Shown in pieces: positions 51,101 through 61,178 of a DNA stretch of 64,000 bases; positions within the stretch are counted from its first letter, which is position 1; each line of letters begins with the position of its first letter. This DNA is from an uncultured Clostridia bacterium. Its GTDB lineage: Bacteria > Bacillota > Clostridia > TANB77 > CAG-508. A program made the position numbers and the translations under genes. The stretch is taken from NCBI GenBank assembly GCA_934168305.1, contig CAKPNF010000007.1, positions 1 to 64,000 of the forward strand. The letters run 5' to 3'. A model generated the notes under the pieces. The model was not told the DNA's origin, made no database searches, and was given only the letters and a program-made list of their open reading frames with translations.

Positions 51101-51682
51101 TTAAATATATTTTTCTATTTCATTCCAAACATCATCCATATAAATCTTTCTTTCAGAAGAAAAAGGAAAAGTAGGAATATCACCAATTGGGTTTAAAGCT
51201 TTTTGCAAACTATAAGATACATCTGGAACCTTAGTAACAGCAATTTTATCAGCTTTATTAGCTAAAATCATACAAGGTAAACCAGAACGAATAACATAGT
51301 CATACATAAGTTTATCATTCTCAGTAGGAGAGTGGCGAATATCTACTAAAAAGATAATTAAAGAAATTTGTTGTCTATTAAATAAATATTGTTCAATAAA
51401 TTTACCAACTTGTTCTTGTTCTTTTTTAGACATTTTACTATACCCATATCCAGGCAAATCAACAAAATAAAATTTTTCATCGATATTGTAAAAATTGATT
51501 TGTCTTGTTTTTCCAGGTTCACTACTGGTTCTTGCTAATTTTTTTCTATTAATCATTGTATTTATAAAACTTGATTTTCCAACATTAGACTTACCAACTA
51601 GCACAATTTCCGGTAAATTATTTTTAGGATATTGGGCTGGCTTTACTGCTGAAATTTCAAATTTTGGATTTTTAATTAACAT
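51101..51682 (-). CDS. engB: Ribosome biogenesis GTPase EngB (YsxC/YihA)
   Basis: EngB helps the late assembly of the 50S subunit. The 193-residue protein is a single GTPase domain: G1 GKSNVGKSS (residues about 27-35), G3 DLPGYGYSK, G4 NKAD and the family phrase SEPGKTRQINFYN. The length is normal. AAGGAGAA precedes the ATG. The usual neighbour lonA is absent. A hypothetical gene lies just upstream, 14 bases away, and is likely co-transcribed. Confidence 0.94.
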   Translation of the reverse strand: MLIKNPKFEISAVKPAQYPKNNLPEIVLVGKSNVGKSSFINTMINRKKLARTSSEPGKTRQINFYNIDEKFYFVDLPGYGYSKMSKKEQEQVGKFIEQYLFNRQQISLIIFLVDIRHSPTENDKLMYDYVIRSGLPCMILANKADKIAVTKVPDVSYSLQKALNPIGDIPTFPFSSERKIYMDDVWNEIEKYI

Positions 51683-51696
51683 ATTAATTCTCCTTG

Positions 51697-52446
51697 TTAT
51701 TTATAATTTTCAACATCTTTAGATGTATTTATTTCTATAAAGTTATTAATATTTTGAATATAATGTGAAAGCTTATCTACAAGTTCATTAATATTAGCTT
51801 TTTGAGGATTGGATGTGAATTTCTCCAAAAGCGATATTGATGAAACACAAAACTCACATTTTCGAATACTATTTAAATTTTCGTTAATATGATTCATATC
51901 CAAATTACTTGTAGTTATAAATTTATTTATTTGAGATAGAGTATCTTCTAATACTTCTTTTGCATGAAAGTATGGCATAATAAGTGTCAATTTAGGATAA
52001 ATATTTTTCATAACTTTATATTCCATAACTCTTTGATCATACGGTGCCAAAAATAAATTATCATTTTCACAAACCTTAACAGTGTTAGTTTTTGAAGAAA
52101 AATATTTAATTCCTAATTTGGTTTTTATAGAAGCTAAAACAGAAGAAGTATCAAAATCATTAGTAAAGTTTTTAACTGAATACGATAATTTTTTTTCGTA
52201 TTCAACATATTCCTTTGGTATATAAGCAACACGAATGCCAGAGGCATTCGTTAATACATTATATATGCCATTAATAGAATAATAATTTTCATACACAAAG
52301 TTTGGATTAGAATTATTAACAGAATAGACAAGCGTATCATTATAAAATAAATTACTACCTGTTTGAGAAACTTGTTGTTTATATTCTTCGTGTTTAAACT
52401 CTGCAATAGAATCTACCAAATTATTATTTTGATTTATTTCTTTCAT
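51697..52446 (-). CDS. Unknown 249-residue protein
   Basis: I do not recognise a family. It has no signal peptide and no membrane span, and is rich in Asn, Ser and Tyr. The clearest pieces are GIYNVLTNASGIRVAYIPKE, FLAPYDQRVMEYKVMKNIYP and a helical C-terminal third with CEFCVSS. An ATG 12 bases upstream lies too close to the AAAAAGG site. The second ATG, at 52446, has good spacing and is preferred. It sits 24 bases after serS and 14 before engB on the minus strand, so it probably shares their transcript. Confidence 0.65.
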   Translation of the reverse strand: MKEINQNNNLVDSIAEFKHEEYKQQVSQTGSNLFYNDTLVYSVNNSNPNFVYENYYSINGIYNVLTNASGIRVAYIPKEYVEYEKKLSYSVKNFTNDFDTSSVLASIKTKLGIKYFSSKTNTVKVCENDNLFLAPYDQRVMEYKVMKNIYPKLTLIMPYFHAKEVLEDTLSQINKFITTSNLDMNHINENLNSIRKCEFCVSSISLLEKFTSNPQKANINELVDKLSHYIQNINNFIEINTSKDVENYK

Positions 52447-52470
52447 ATATTTAAACATCCTTTTTAAAAA

Positions 52471-53757
52471 TTATTTTTTTGGAACAATTTTTTCAATTCC
52501 ACCCATATAAGGTCTTAAAACCTCTGGAACAGTTACACTACCATCTTCATTATAATTATTTTCTAATACAGCAATTAATCCTCTTGGAGTTGCAACAACT
52601 GTATTATTTAATGTATGTAAATAATAATTTCCTTTTTCACTCTTAACACGAATTCCTAAACGTCTTGCTTGTGCATCACCTAAATTAGAACAACTACAAA
52701 CTTCAAAATATTTCTTTTGTCTAGGACTCCATGCTTCTATATCACAAGATTTAACTTTTAAATCAGCTAAATCACCAGAACAACAATCAAGCTGTCTAAC
52801 TGGAACATTAAAACTTCTAAATAATTCAACACTTAATTTCCACATTTTATTATACCAAGTCATTGACTCTTCTGGTTCGCATAAAACAATCATTTCTTGT
52901 TTTTCAAATTGATGAACACGATATAAACCTCTTTCCTCTAGACCATGTGAACCAATTTCTTTTCTAAAACATGGAGAGTAAGAAGTCATACTAATTGGAA
53001 GCTCTTCTTTTTTAATTAATTGATCCTTAAATCTTCCAATCATAGAATGTTCAGAAGTACCAATCAAATATAAGTCTTCACCTTCTATTTTATACATCAT
53101 ATCATACATTTCGTCAAAACTCATAACACCAGTTACAACATCACTACGAATCATAAATGGTGGAATAGCATAAGTAAAGCCATTATTTATCATGAAATCT
53201 CTAGCATATGCAAGCATCGCTTCATGAAGTCTAGCAACATCACCAATTAAATAATAAAAACCTACACCACTAGTACGACCAGCAGATTCTTTATCTAAAC
53301 CATTAAATCTATCAATAATATCAGCATGATGAGGAATTTCAAAATCTGGAACAAATGGGTCTCCAAATTTTTCAACTTCTACATTTTCACTATCATCTTT
53401 ACCAATAGGAACAGAAGCATCCATGATATTAGGAATTTTCATCATTCTTGTTTTGATTTCTTCTGCATATTTTGATTCAAGTTTTTCATTCTCCTCAAGT
53501 TTTGCATTTATTTCTTGAACCTTACTTTTTATAAATTCAGCTTCATCTTTTTTGCCTTGTTTCATAAGGTTTCCTATTTCATTACTCAAAGATTTTCTTT
53601 CTGCTCTTAAGTTATCACCATTTAATTTTGCTTCTCTATTTTTAATATCTAAATCAATAACTTCATCAACTAAAACTAATTTTTCATTTTGAAATTTCTT
53701 TTTAATATTTTCTTTAACCACATCTGGATTTTCTCTTAAAAATTTAATATCTATCAT
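52471..53757 (-). CDS. serS: Serine--tRNA ligase
   Basis: The enzyme charges tRNA-Ser and tRNA-Sec. The 428-residue class II synthetase starts MIDIKFLRENPDVVKENIKK, has the long N-terminal coiled-coil tRNA-binding arm (residues about 25-105), motif 2 FRKEIGSHG with GLYRVHQFEK, and motif 3 TVVATPRGLIAVLENN. AGGTAAG precedes the ATG. No T-box leader is visible in the 100 bases upstream, although serS genes of Firmicutes often carry one. Confidence 0.95.
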   Translation of the reverse strand: MIDIKFLRENPDVVKENIKKKFQNEKLVLVDEVIDLDIKNREAKLNGDNLRAERKSLSNEIGNLMKQGKKDEAEFIKSKVQEINAKLEENEKLESKYAEEIKTRMMKIPNIMDASVPIGKDDSENVEVEKFGDPFVPDFEIPHHADIIDRFNGLDKESAGRTSGVGFYYLIGDVARLHEAMLAYARDFMINNGFTYAIPPFMIRSDVVTGVMSFDEMYDMMYKIEGEDLYLIGTSEHSMIGRFKDQLIKKEELPISMTSYSPCFRKEIGSHGLEERGLYRVHQFEKQEMIVLCEPEESMTWYNKMWKLSVELFRSFNVPVRQLDCCSGDLADLKVKSCDIEAWSPRQKKYFEVCSCSNLGDAQARRLGIRVKSEKGNYYLHTLNNTVVATPRGLIAVLENNYNEDGSVTVPEVLRPYMGGIEKIVPKK

Positions 53758-53865
53758 AACTTACCTCCACAAGTTGATTCTCAACATAATATATTAAACA
53801 TTATACAACATTTTATAATAAATGGCAATAAATTGGAAAAAATAAAATAAAAGGAGAGGATATTA

Positions 53866-54708
53866 ATGTTAATAGAAATAATTAAATTTATAATTTATTC
53901 TATTTTAATTGTTGTTATTTCTAAATATATATTGGTAACAACATTAAGAAAATTGGCAGAAAGTTTAAATTTAAAGGCAAAAACAGTAGGAGATATTGCA
54001 GGTTATGCAACTTCTGTGCCAGAATTTCTAACTATTACAACATCAAGTTTAAGAGGATTGACAGGTGCAAGTATATATAATATATTAAGCTCCAATACAA
54101 TTAATTTAATACAATACTTAGGAGCAATTATATTAAACAAAAATACAAAAAAATTAAATAATAAAGCAATAAAAATAGATTTGATTTTGGTCATCATAAC
54201 AATTATAATTCCAATAGTTTTATTGAAGTTTAAAATAGAATTAAAATTATGGATTGTACCAATTTTTGCAATTTTATATATGTTGTTTAGAGTGTTAAAT
54301 AACAACGCACATAAATTATATTTACAGAAAGAGGATAGAGAAATAGAACTAGAAATAGAGAAAGAAAAAATAAAAGAGAGAGAAAATAAAAAGGAGATAA
54401 TAAAATATGGTAGTTATTTAATTATAACTGGAATATTATTATTTATAATAGGGGAATTGTTAGGTAATACAATAGAAAATTTGTGTAATTTATTTAATGT
54501 TTCAGAATTAATAATAGGAATATTACTAGGATTTATGACAAGTTTACCAGAATTAATAACTTTTATTGAAGCACAAAGACATCATAATAAATTAGAAGAT
54601 GATATGTTAGGTGTTGTAGAAGCAACAAACAATTTACTTACTTCTAATATATTAAATTTATTTGCAATACAAACTATAGGAATTTTGATAGTTTCGATAA
54701 TAAAATAA
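53866..54708 (+). CDS. CaCA-type cation exchanger (sodium/calcium exchanger family)
   Basis: The 280-residue membrane protein has about ten spans in two halves, each with an alpha-repeat. The repeats are GDIAGYATSVPEFLTITTSS (about residues 42-61) and IIGILLGFMTSLPELITFIE (about 220-239). The TS-x-PE motifs carry the acidic ion ligands. The family exchanges Na+ or H+ for Ca2+; ion choice here is unknown. A charged cytoplasmic loop (residues about 150-180) joins the halves. AAGGAGAGG precedes the ATG. It is divergent from serS and has no partner gene. Confidence 0.8.
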   Translation: MLIEIIKFIIYSILIVVISKYILVTTLRKLAESLNLKAKTVGDIAGYATSVPEFLTITTSSLRGLTGASIYNILSSNTINLIQYLGAIILNKNTKKLNNKAIKIDLILVIITIIIPIVLLKFKIELKLWIVPIFAILYMLFRVLNNNAHKLYLQKEDREIELEIEKEKIKERENKKEIIKYGSYLIITGILLFIIGELLGNTIENLCNLFNVSELIIGILLGFMTSLPELITFIEAQRHHNKLEDDMLGVVEATNNLLTSNILNLFAIQTIGILIVSIIK

Positions 54709-54710
54709 AA

Positions 54711-54778
54711 ATGTCGCAGTTTAGAGAGATATAGCAAAAGTTTGAACAATTTAACTATTCTTCATTGAACTGCGACAT
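54711..54778 (+). terminator. Long-loop hairpin after the exchanger gene
   Basis: ATGTCGCAGTT and AACTGCGACAT form a perfect 11-bp stem enclosing 46 bases, with only a short AT-rich tail. It may end the exchanger transcript. Its large loop is unusual for a simple terminator, so it may instead be a structured RNA or an insertion remnant. Confidence 0.55.
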
Positions 54779-54817
54779 TATATGTATTAAATTTTTAAAA
54801 AAATTTCCAAAAATGTA

Positions 54818-54846
54818 TTGACAACATAAAAAAAATAGTTTATACT
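54818..54846 (+). promoter_or_regulatory. Promoter of the CAT-anticodon tRNA
   Basis: TTGACA, a 17-base spacer and TATACT form a near-perfect sigma-A promoter, 39 bases before the tRNA. Confidence 0.8.
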
Positions 54847-54884
54847 TTATCTTGCGTTAAGCAAAAAAATATTTTAATATTTAT

Positions 54885-54961
54885 GCTCCCTTAGCTCAGT
54901 TGGTCAGAGCAACCGGCTCATAACCGGTGGGTCCAAGGTTCGAATCCTTGAGGGAGCACCA
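54885..54961 (+). tRNA. tRNA with CAT anticodon (Met or lysidine-Ile2), CCA encoded
   Basis: All stems pair perfectly: acceptor GCTCCCT/AGGGAGC, D-arm GCTC/GAGC, anticodon stem ACCGG/CCGGT with loop CTCATAA, and T-arm CAAGG/CCTTG. The loop and the CGGCTCATAACCG core look like tRNA-Ile2, whose CAT is modified to lysidine and reads ATA. A second elongator tRNA-Met is also possible. It is not an initiator, as position 1 pairs with 72. Confidence 0.9.
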
Positions 54962-54964
54962 AAA

Positions 54965-54997
54965 TGAACATTGTAGTAATACAATGTTTATTTTTAT
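54965..54997 (+). terminator. Terminator of the CAT-anticodon tRNA
   Basis: AACATTGTA and TACAATGTT form a 9-bp stem around GTAA, followed by TATTTTTATT. Confidence 0.88.
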
Positions 54998-55096
54998 TGT
55001 CAAAAAAAATTTTTTATGTTAGAATTAACTCAAAAAGAAATAAATGTATATAATTTCAAAAATTATATAAAATAAAATACAAAGGAGGTTTCAAGT

Positions 55097-56155
55097 ATGG
55101 AACAAAAAATCAAAGCCGTACAATATGGCGTAGGAAAAATGAGTTTATACACAATGAGATACATGCTAGAAAAAGGAATTGAAATAGTAGGAGCTGTAGA
55201 TGTAAATCCAGCAGTAATTGGAAAAGACATAGGAGAAATATTAGGAAGAGAAAAATTAGGAGTAGTTGTTGTATCTGCAGAAAATGCCGAAGAAATGATG
55301 CAAACAACAAAACCAGACATATGTATAATAACAACAAGAAGTCTAATAGCAGAATTAGAAGAACCATATATGTTATGTGCAAAATTAGGCATAAATGCAA
55401 TATCAACATGTGAAGAAGCCTTTTATCCACAAAATTCAAATCCAACATTAACAAATAAAATTGACGAATTAGCAAAAGCAAATAACTGTACAATAACAGG
55501 AACAGGATATCAAGACATATACTGGGGTCAACTTATAACATCAATAGCAGGATCAACACAAAAAATCACAAAAATAAAAGGAAGTTCAAGCTATAATGTA
55601 GAAGATTATGGTATTGCTTTAGCAGAAGCACATGGTGCAGGTTTAACACTAGACGAATTTGATAAACAAGTAGCATCAGTTGATAGAATGTCAGATGAAG
55701 AAAGACAAGAAATAATAAATAAAGGAGAATATGCACCATCATATATGTGGAATGTAAATGGATGGTTATGTTCTAAATTAGGATTAACAGTTATAAGTCA
55801 AACACAAAAATGTGTACCACAAACATACAAAGAGGATATATATTCATCAACATTGGATATGACAATAAAAGCAGGTGATGCAACAGGAATGAGCGCAGTT
55901 GTAACAACTAAAACTAAAGAAGGTATTACAATCGAATCTGAATGTATAGGAAAAGTATATGCACCAGATGAATTTGATAAAAATGTGTGGACAGTTGAAG
56001 GAGAGCCAACAACAACTATAACAGTTGAAAAACCAGCAACAGTTGAATTAACTTGTGCAACAGTTGTAAATAGAATACCTGATGTAATAAATGCTAAACC
56101 AGGTTATGTTACAACAGAAAAATTAGGAGATTTACAACATAAATTAGAGATGTAA
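55097..56155 (+). CDS. NAD(P)H-dependent amine dehydrogenase-family protein (diaminopentanoate dehydrogenase-like)
   Basis: The 352-residue oxidoreductase has an N-terminal Rossmann fold (KAVQYGVGKMSLYTMRYMLE; AVDVNPAVIGKDIGE) and resembles dihydrodipicolinate reductase. The overall layout matches the group that includes 2,4-diaminopentanoate dehydrogenase of ornithine fermentation. Seen further on are CEEAFYPQNSN and GTGYQDIYWG. None of the other ornithine degradation genes (or genes) is nearby, so its real substrate is open. AAAGGAGG precedes the ATG. It is a single gene with its own terminator. Confidence 0.7.
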   Translation: MEQKIKAVQYGVGKMSLYTMRYMLEKGIEIVGAVDVNPAVIGKDIGEILGREKLGVVVVSAENAEEMMQTTKPDICIITTRSLIAELEEPYMLCAKLGINAISTCEEAFYPQNSNPTLTNKIDELAKANNCTITGTGYQDIYWGQLITSIAGSTQKITKIKGSSSYNVEDYGIALAEAHGAGLTLDEFDKQVASVDRMSDEERQEIINKGEYAPSYMWNVNGWLCSKLGLTVISQTQKCVPQTYKEDIYSSTLDMTIKAGDATGMSAVVTTKTKEGITIESECIGKVYAPDEFDKNVWTVEGEPTTTITVEKPATVELTCATVVNRIPDVINAKPGYVTTEKLGDLQHKLEM

Positions 56156-56156
56156 C

Positions 56157-56194
56157 TTAAAAGAGGAATTGTTTTTAAATTCCTCTTTTAAAAA
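56157..56194 (+). terminator. Terminator of the amine dehydrogenase-like gene
   Basis: AAAAGAGGAATT and AATTCCTCTTTT form a 12-bp stem with a short T/A loop just after the stop codon. Confidence 0.88.
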
Positions 56195-56270
56195 TGTAGA
56201 TAATTTTTACAAAGTATGATATAGTAACAAAAAATAATTAAAAACAAATGAAGAATAGGAAGGGAAAAAT

Positions 56271-57755
56271 ATGAAAAAAATTAACAAAAAAGACTTAATT
56301 ACATATTCGATAATGTTTATAATAACATGTCTAATATTTTCACCACTTTTAACAGGGCACTATGCATCTGATTCTTATAATATATACAATATAGGATATC
56401 ATGACTACGCAATAAAATATTCACTAAATGATGGAAGAATATTCATGGCAATATTAGGATTAATCGCAAGTAAAATAAATATATCAATAGACACTTATGC
56501 TTTTATAACATTATTTTTTGCACTAATAATATCAAATATAACAATAATGGTATTAAATAAAATAATAAAAAAATATAAAGAACCAAAAAATATTTTTCAA
56601 GAAATTATAGTAATAATTATAAGCTATATAACAGTATTTAATTTTATGTATTTAGAAAATATGTACTTTGTAGAATGTATAGTTATGGCTGCAAGTGTGT
56701 TGTTATTTATAATATCAGCCGATATATTAGTAGAAAAAAATAATAAATACTTTATAAAATCAACAATACTAACAATTTTAGGAATAATGTTCTATCAAGG
56801 AACAATAGGAATATTTTTTGCATTTGTATTTTTATTTACAATTTTAAAAAACAAAAATAATATAAAACAAATAATAATAGATCTTATCAAAAGTGGAATT
56901 ATTGCAGCAATAGGAGTATTAGTAGACTTAATAATTGTAAAAATAGTTGGTTGCATTTTAAACATGAATCAATCAAGATATGGAAGTTTAGCCGATATAT
57001 CAAAAAATATAAAATATATTATATCAGTTTTTCCAAGAATCATGAAAGTAAACTGTGGATTATTTCCTAAAAATATATTAATTATATTTTTAAATATATT
57101 AACAATAATTGTTGTATTATATCAAGTAAGAAATCTAAAAAAGGGAGATTACACAATATATAAATTTTTAGCAATAATAGTTATAACAATATTAAGTGGG
57201 TTTGTGATACACTTAACAACACTAACAAGTATTGATACAGGAAGACTAAAAAATTCATTAGGAGCTTTAGTAGGAATTATTTTTATTTTCTTGTATATAG
57301 AAACAGATTTGTTAGACAATAAAGGAAAACTAAGTAAAATAACAATATTAACAATGTTAGTATTTGCTATTATTAATATATTTAATTATGAGAATGTAAT
57401 ATTACAACATAAAAAGGTAAATTATTTAGAAAAAGAAGAAGTACAAAAGCTAGATGAATATATTAATAATTATGAAGAAACAACAGGAATAAAAGTAACT
57501 AAGATAGTAAAAATACCATCATATAATAAAAGTAAAGGATATTTCACAAGTATAAAAAATAAATCTATATATGCATATAACTCAATGAGAACTTATTGGG
57601 CAGCAGATGGAATTATTAATTTCTATACAAATAGGAATTTAGTAAATGTAAGAATTACAAAAAAAGAAAAAGAAAATTATGAAAATAATCGAGATGAACA
57701 AAAAGGATATGAATGTATAGATGATACATTATATATAGATATGTATATAATATAA
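56271..57755 (+). CDS. Polytopic membrane protein, probably GtrII-type glycosyltransferase
   Basis: The 494-residue protein has about eleven membrane spans and an extracytoplasmic C-terminal part (residues about 395-494). Early in the chain is the phrase SDSYNIYNIGYHDYAIKY, followed by NDGRIFMAILG. The acidic residues before the second span and the DGR motif match GtrII-like glycosyltransferases, which use a lipid-linked sugar outside the membrane. The assignment is by layout and a few motifs, so it is tentative. GGAAGGG precedes the ATG. polA follows after 39 bases. Confidence 0.6.
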   Translation: MKKINKKDLITYSIMFIITCLIFSPLLTGHYASDSYNIYNIGYHDYAIKYSLNDGRIFMAILGLIASKINISIDTYAFITLFFALIISNITIMVLNKIIKKYKEPKNIFQEIIVIIISYITVFNFMYLENMYFVECIVMAASVLLFIISADILVEKNNKYFIKSTILTILGIMFYQGTIGIFFAFVFLFTILKNKNNIKQIIIDLIKSGIIAAIGVLVDLIIVKIVGCILNMNQSRYGSLADISKNIKYIISVFPRIMKVNCGLFPKNILIIFLNILTIIVVLYQVRNLKKGDYTIYKFLAIIVITILSGFVIHLTTLTSIDTGRLKNSLGALVGIIFIFLYIETDLLDNKGKLSKITILTMLVFAIINIFNYENVILQHKKVNYLEKEEVQKLDEYINNYEETTGIKVTKIVKIPSYNKSKGYFTSIKNKSIYAYNSMRTYWAADGIINFYTNRNLVNVRITKKEKENYENNRDEQKGYECIDDTLYIDMYII

Positions 57756-57794
57756 AATCAAAATAATAAAAAAATTAATTTAAGGAGGAAAAAC

Positions 57795-60527
57795 TTGAAA
57801 AAGCTAGTATTAATTGACGGAAATAGTATAATGAATAGAGCTTTCTATGGAATTATGGGAAGTAAAACTCTAACAACAAAAGATGGAAAATATACAAATG
57901 CAATATACGGTTTTTTAGCAATACTATTTAAACTATTAGAAGATGAAAAGCCAGAATATATAGCAGTATCATTTGACTTAAAAGCACCAACAGCAAGACA
58001 TAAACTATATGATGGATACAAAGCAAACAGAAAAGGAATGCCAAATGAACTCGCAGAGCAAATGCCAATAATAAAAGAAGTTCTAAAAGCAATGAATATA
58101 GATATAGTTGAAAAAGAAGGATATGAAGGCGATGATATAATAGGAACATTATCAAAATATGGAGAAGAAAAAGGATTAGAGGTAATAATTCTTTCAGGAG
58201 ATAGAGATACTTTTCAACTAGCAACAGACAAGGTAAAAATACACATCCCAAGAACAAAAGCAGGAAAAACAGAGACAGAAATATATGATAGAAATAAAGT
58301 AAAAGAAGTTTATGGTATAGAACCAAAACAATTAATAGAAGTAAAAGGACTACAAGGAGATACATCTGATAATATTCCAGGAGTTCCAGGAATAGGAGAA
58401 AAAACAGCACTTTCATTAATCCAAAAATATGAAACGATTGACAATTTATATAAAAAATTAGAAGCTGGAGAAGACGATTTAAAAGGAAAACAAAAAGAAA
58501 AAATCGAAGAAAACAAAGATTTAGCTTATCTTTCAAGAACATTAGGAGAAATAAATACAAAAGTACCAATTAATGATACATTAGAAAAATTAAAAACTGA
58601 AGAATGGGACAAGCCAAAAGTTTTAGAAATTTTCAAAGAATTAAATTTTAAAAGATATATAGATAGATTTAATCTATTAGAAGAATCAAAAAATGGAAAT
58701 ATAGAAAATGAGCATAAAGAAATAGAAGAATTATATAAAGTTGAGAAGAAATCAATACAAGATATAAAAAATATTTTAATAGAACAAAAAGAAATGATTT
58801 TTTATATAGATACAGACAAAGATGAGAATCAAGAAAAAATAATAAAAGAAAAAATAACAGGAATAGGAATTTTTAATCCAAAATCAAACGAATCATATTA
58901 TATCAATTTAAATAATAACGAGGATATACAAAATTTAAAAGATATTTTTGAAAATAAAGAAATACTAAAAATAGGAATAGATATAGGAAAGATATATATA
59001 TTATTAAAACAAGAGCAAATAAATCTAAAAGGAATAAAATTTGACTGTAGTATAGCTGCATATATTTTAAATCCAACGAATAACAAATTAAAAATAGAAA
59101 ACTTAGCAGAACAATATTTAGAAATAGATGTTAATGAAGAAATACAAAACAAAGAAAATCAAAAACAAGAACAAATAAATTTATTTGACCAATTAAGCAG
59201 TGAAAATCAAGAAGAAAATAAATCAAATGAAAAAAAGGCAACATATTATTCATATATAATATATAAATTACAAGAAGTGATGACAAAGCAACTTGAAGAA
59301 ATAAACGCTATTCAATTATTTAATAATATAGATATGCCAACATTAGAAGTTTTAGCAGACATGCAATGGAATGGAATGTACGCTGATGAAAATGAGTTAA
59401 ATAAATTTGGGGATAAATTAAAAGAACAATTAGAAACAAAAACAAAAATAATATATGAAATGGCTGGAGAGGAATTTAATATAAATTCAACTAAACAATT
59501 AGGAGAAATTTTATTTGAAAAAATGAAACTGCCAGTAATCAAAAAAACAAAAAGCGGATATTCAACAGATGTAGATGTACTAGAAAAATTAAAATCAGAA
59601 GATCCAATAATATCAGAAATATTGGAATATAGACAATTAATGAAATTGAACTCAACATATGTAGAAGGATTAAAACCATATATTAATCCAAAAACAGGAA
59701 GAATACATTCGTTTTTCCATCAAACTATTACAGCAACTGGAAGAATAAGCTCAACAGAACCAAATTTACAAAACATACCAACAAGATTTGAATTAGGAAA
59801 ACAAGTAAGAAAAATATTTAAACCAGAAAAAGGAAAAGTATATATAGATGCTGATTATTCACAAATAGAATTAAGAGTATTATCACATATGTCAGAAGAT
59901 AAGCACATGGTTCAAGCATTTAAAGAAGGTCAAGATATTCATAAACAAGCAGCATCAAAAGTATTTAAAACACCAATAGAAGAAGTTACAAAAGAGCAAA
60001 GAAGCAATGCAAAAGCTGTAAACTTTGGAATAGTATATGGAATAAGTGATTTTGGATTAGGAGAACAACTAGGAATATCAAGAAAACAAGCAAAAAAATA
60101 TATAGATGAATATTTAACAGAATATGAAGGCATAAAAAAATTTATGGACAATGTAATAGAAAAAGCCAAAGAACAAGGGTATGTAGAAACATTATTTAAT
60201 AGAAGAAGATATATACCAGAGTTAAAATCAAATAACTATATGGTAAGACAATTTGGCAACAGAGCAGCAATGAACACTCCAATACAGGGAACTGCTGCAG
60301 ATATAATGAAAATAGCTATGATAAATGTTCATAAAGAATTATTAGAAAAAAATTTAAAATCAAAAATTGTTTTACAAGTACATGACGAAATGATGATAGA
60401 AGCACCAATTGAAGAAGCAGAAGAAGTAAAAAAAATAGTAAAAGAACAAATGGAAAATGCAGTAACATTAAAAGTTCCATTAATAGCAGATGTTTCAGAG
60501 GCAGAAAATTGGTACGAATGTAAATAA
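57795..60527 (+). CDS. polA: DNA polymerase I
   Basis: DNA polymerase I removes primers and fills gaps. The 910-residue protein has the 5' nuclease domain (residues 1-290; LIDGNSIMNRAFYG, EGYEGDDIIGTL), a 3'-5' exonuclease-like domain (about 310-480) and the polymerase domain. In the last, motif A is DADYSQIELR near residue 684, motif B RSNAKAVNFGIVYG, and motif C VHDEM near 862. The proofreading domain lacks the DxE pair (FYIDTDKDE instead of DTET), so it is probably inactive, as in Bacillus and Taq enzymes. The start is TTG with AAGGAGGA before it. Confidence 0.95.
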   Translation: MKKLVLIDGNSIMNRAFYGIMGSKTLTTKDGKYTNAIYGFLAILFKLLEDEKPEYIAVSFDLKAPTARHKLYDGYKANRKGMPNELAEQMPIIKEVLKAMNIDIVEKEGYEGDDIIGTLSKYGEEKGLEVIILSGDRDTFQLATDKVKIHIPRTKAGKTETEIYDRNKVKEVYGIEPKQLIEVKGLQGDTSDNIPGVPGIGEKTALSLIQKYETIDNLYKKLEAGEDDLKGKQKEKIEENKDLAYLSRTLGEINTKVPINDTLEKLKTEEWDKPKVLEIFKELNFKRYIDRFNLLEESKNGNIENEHKEIEELYKVEKKSIQDIKNILIEQKEMIFYIDTDKDENQEKIIKEKITGIGIFNPKSNESYYINLNNNEDIQNLKDIFENKEILKIGIDIGKIYILLKQEQINLKGIKFDCSIAAYILNPTNNKLKIENLAEQYLEIDVNEEIQNKENQKQEQINLFDQLSSENQEENKSNEKKATYYSYIIYKLQEVMTKQLEEINAIQLFNNIDMPTLEVLADMQWNGMYADENELNKFGDKLKEQLETKTKIIYEMAGEEFNINSTKQLGEILFEKMKLPVIKKTKSGYSTDVDVLEKLKSEDPIISEILEYRQLMKLNSTYVEGLKPYINPKTGRIHSFFHQTITATGRISSTEPNLQNIPTRFELGKQVRKIFKPEKGKVYIDADYSQIELRVLSHMSEDKHMVQAFKEGQDIHKQAASKVFKTPIEEVTKEQRSNAKAVNFGIVYGISDFGLGEQLGISRKQAKKYIDEYLTEYEGIKKFMDNVIEKAKEQGYVETLFNRRRYIPELKSNNYMVRQFGNRAAMNTPIQGTAADIMKIAMINVHKELLEKNLKSKIVLQVHDEMMIEAPIEEAEEVKKIVKEQMENAVTLKVPLIADVSEAENWYECK

Positions 60528-60549
60528 AAAAGAAAGGAAGTAATTTTAA

Positions 60550-61113
60550 ATGGTTATTATAAGAAAAAAAACAATAATAATCTTATTAATAATATTAGTT
60601 ATATGTATAATAACCATTTTAAATGTTCCAAAGAGAATACAAAAAATAATATACAAAAAAGAATATTCAGAGTATGTTGAAAAATATGCTAAAGAATATA
60701 ATGTAGATGAGAATTTAGTTTATGCAGTTATAAAAGCAGAAAGCAATTTTAAACCAAAGGCAAAATCCAACAAAGACGCAATTGGATTGATGCAAATAGT
60801 AGAAAGTACAGCAAAAGAAATTTGTAAAAAAGTTGATATACAAATAAATGATAGAGAATTAAAAGAAAAATTATTAGAACCGGAAGTAAATATAAATTTA
60901 GGAACTAAATATCTAGCAATATTAATAGAAAGATATCAAAATATAGAGATTGCAATAACAGCATATAATGCTGGAATTGGTACTGTTGATAATTGGATTG
61001 AAAAAGATATAATAAAGGCCGATGGTTCTAACATAGAAAATATACCATATAAAGAAACAAATAATTATGTAAGAAAAATTTTAAGAGATTATAAGATTTA
61101 TACCAATTTATAG
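60550..61113 (+). CDS. Lytic transglycosylase (Slt family)
   Basis: The 187-residue protein has one N-terminal span (residues about 9-26) and an exported SLT domain: LVYAVIKAESNFKPKAKSNK with the catalytic glutamate, then IGLMQIVESTA, and AITAYNAGIGTVDNWI. It cleaves peptidoglycan strands to give 1,6-anhydro ends. CoaE often lies between polA and this gene in Clostridia but is absent here. The start is ATG with AAAGGAAG before it, 22 bases after polA, suggesting a shared transcript. Confidence 0.9.
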   Translation: MVIIRKKTIIILLIILVICIITILNVPKRIQKIIYKKEYSEYVEKYAKEYNVDENLVYAVIKAESNFKPKAKSNKDAIGLMQIVESTAKEICKKVDIQINDRELKEKLLEPEVNINLGTKYLAILIERYQNIEIAITAYNAGIGTVDNWIEKDIIKADGSNIENIPYKETNNYVRKILRDYKIYTNL

Positions 61114-61178
61114 TAGAAAAATACTGGACAAATGATAAAAAATGCAATAAAATAGTTAAGAAAAGGAGAAAAAAACTT

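Noticed and set aside
53757..53865. T-box leader before serS, or other riboswitch
   Set aside because: The upstream region is about 100 bases of AT-rich sequence with no T-box core or terminator/antiterminator pair. I also saw none before gltX.
57928..58569. 213-residue leucine-rich open frame on the minus strand inside polA
   Set aside because: It lies fully within the conserved polA frame on the other strand, has a biased Leu/Phe composition typical of the complement of Lys/Glu codons, and no ribosome binding site.
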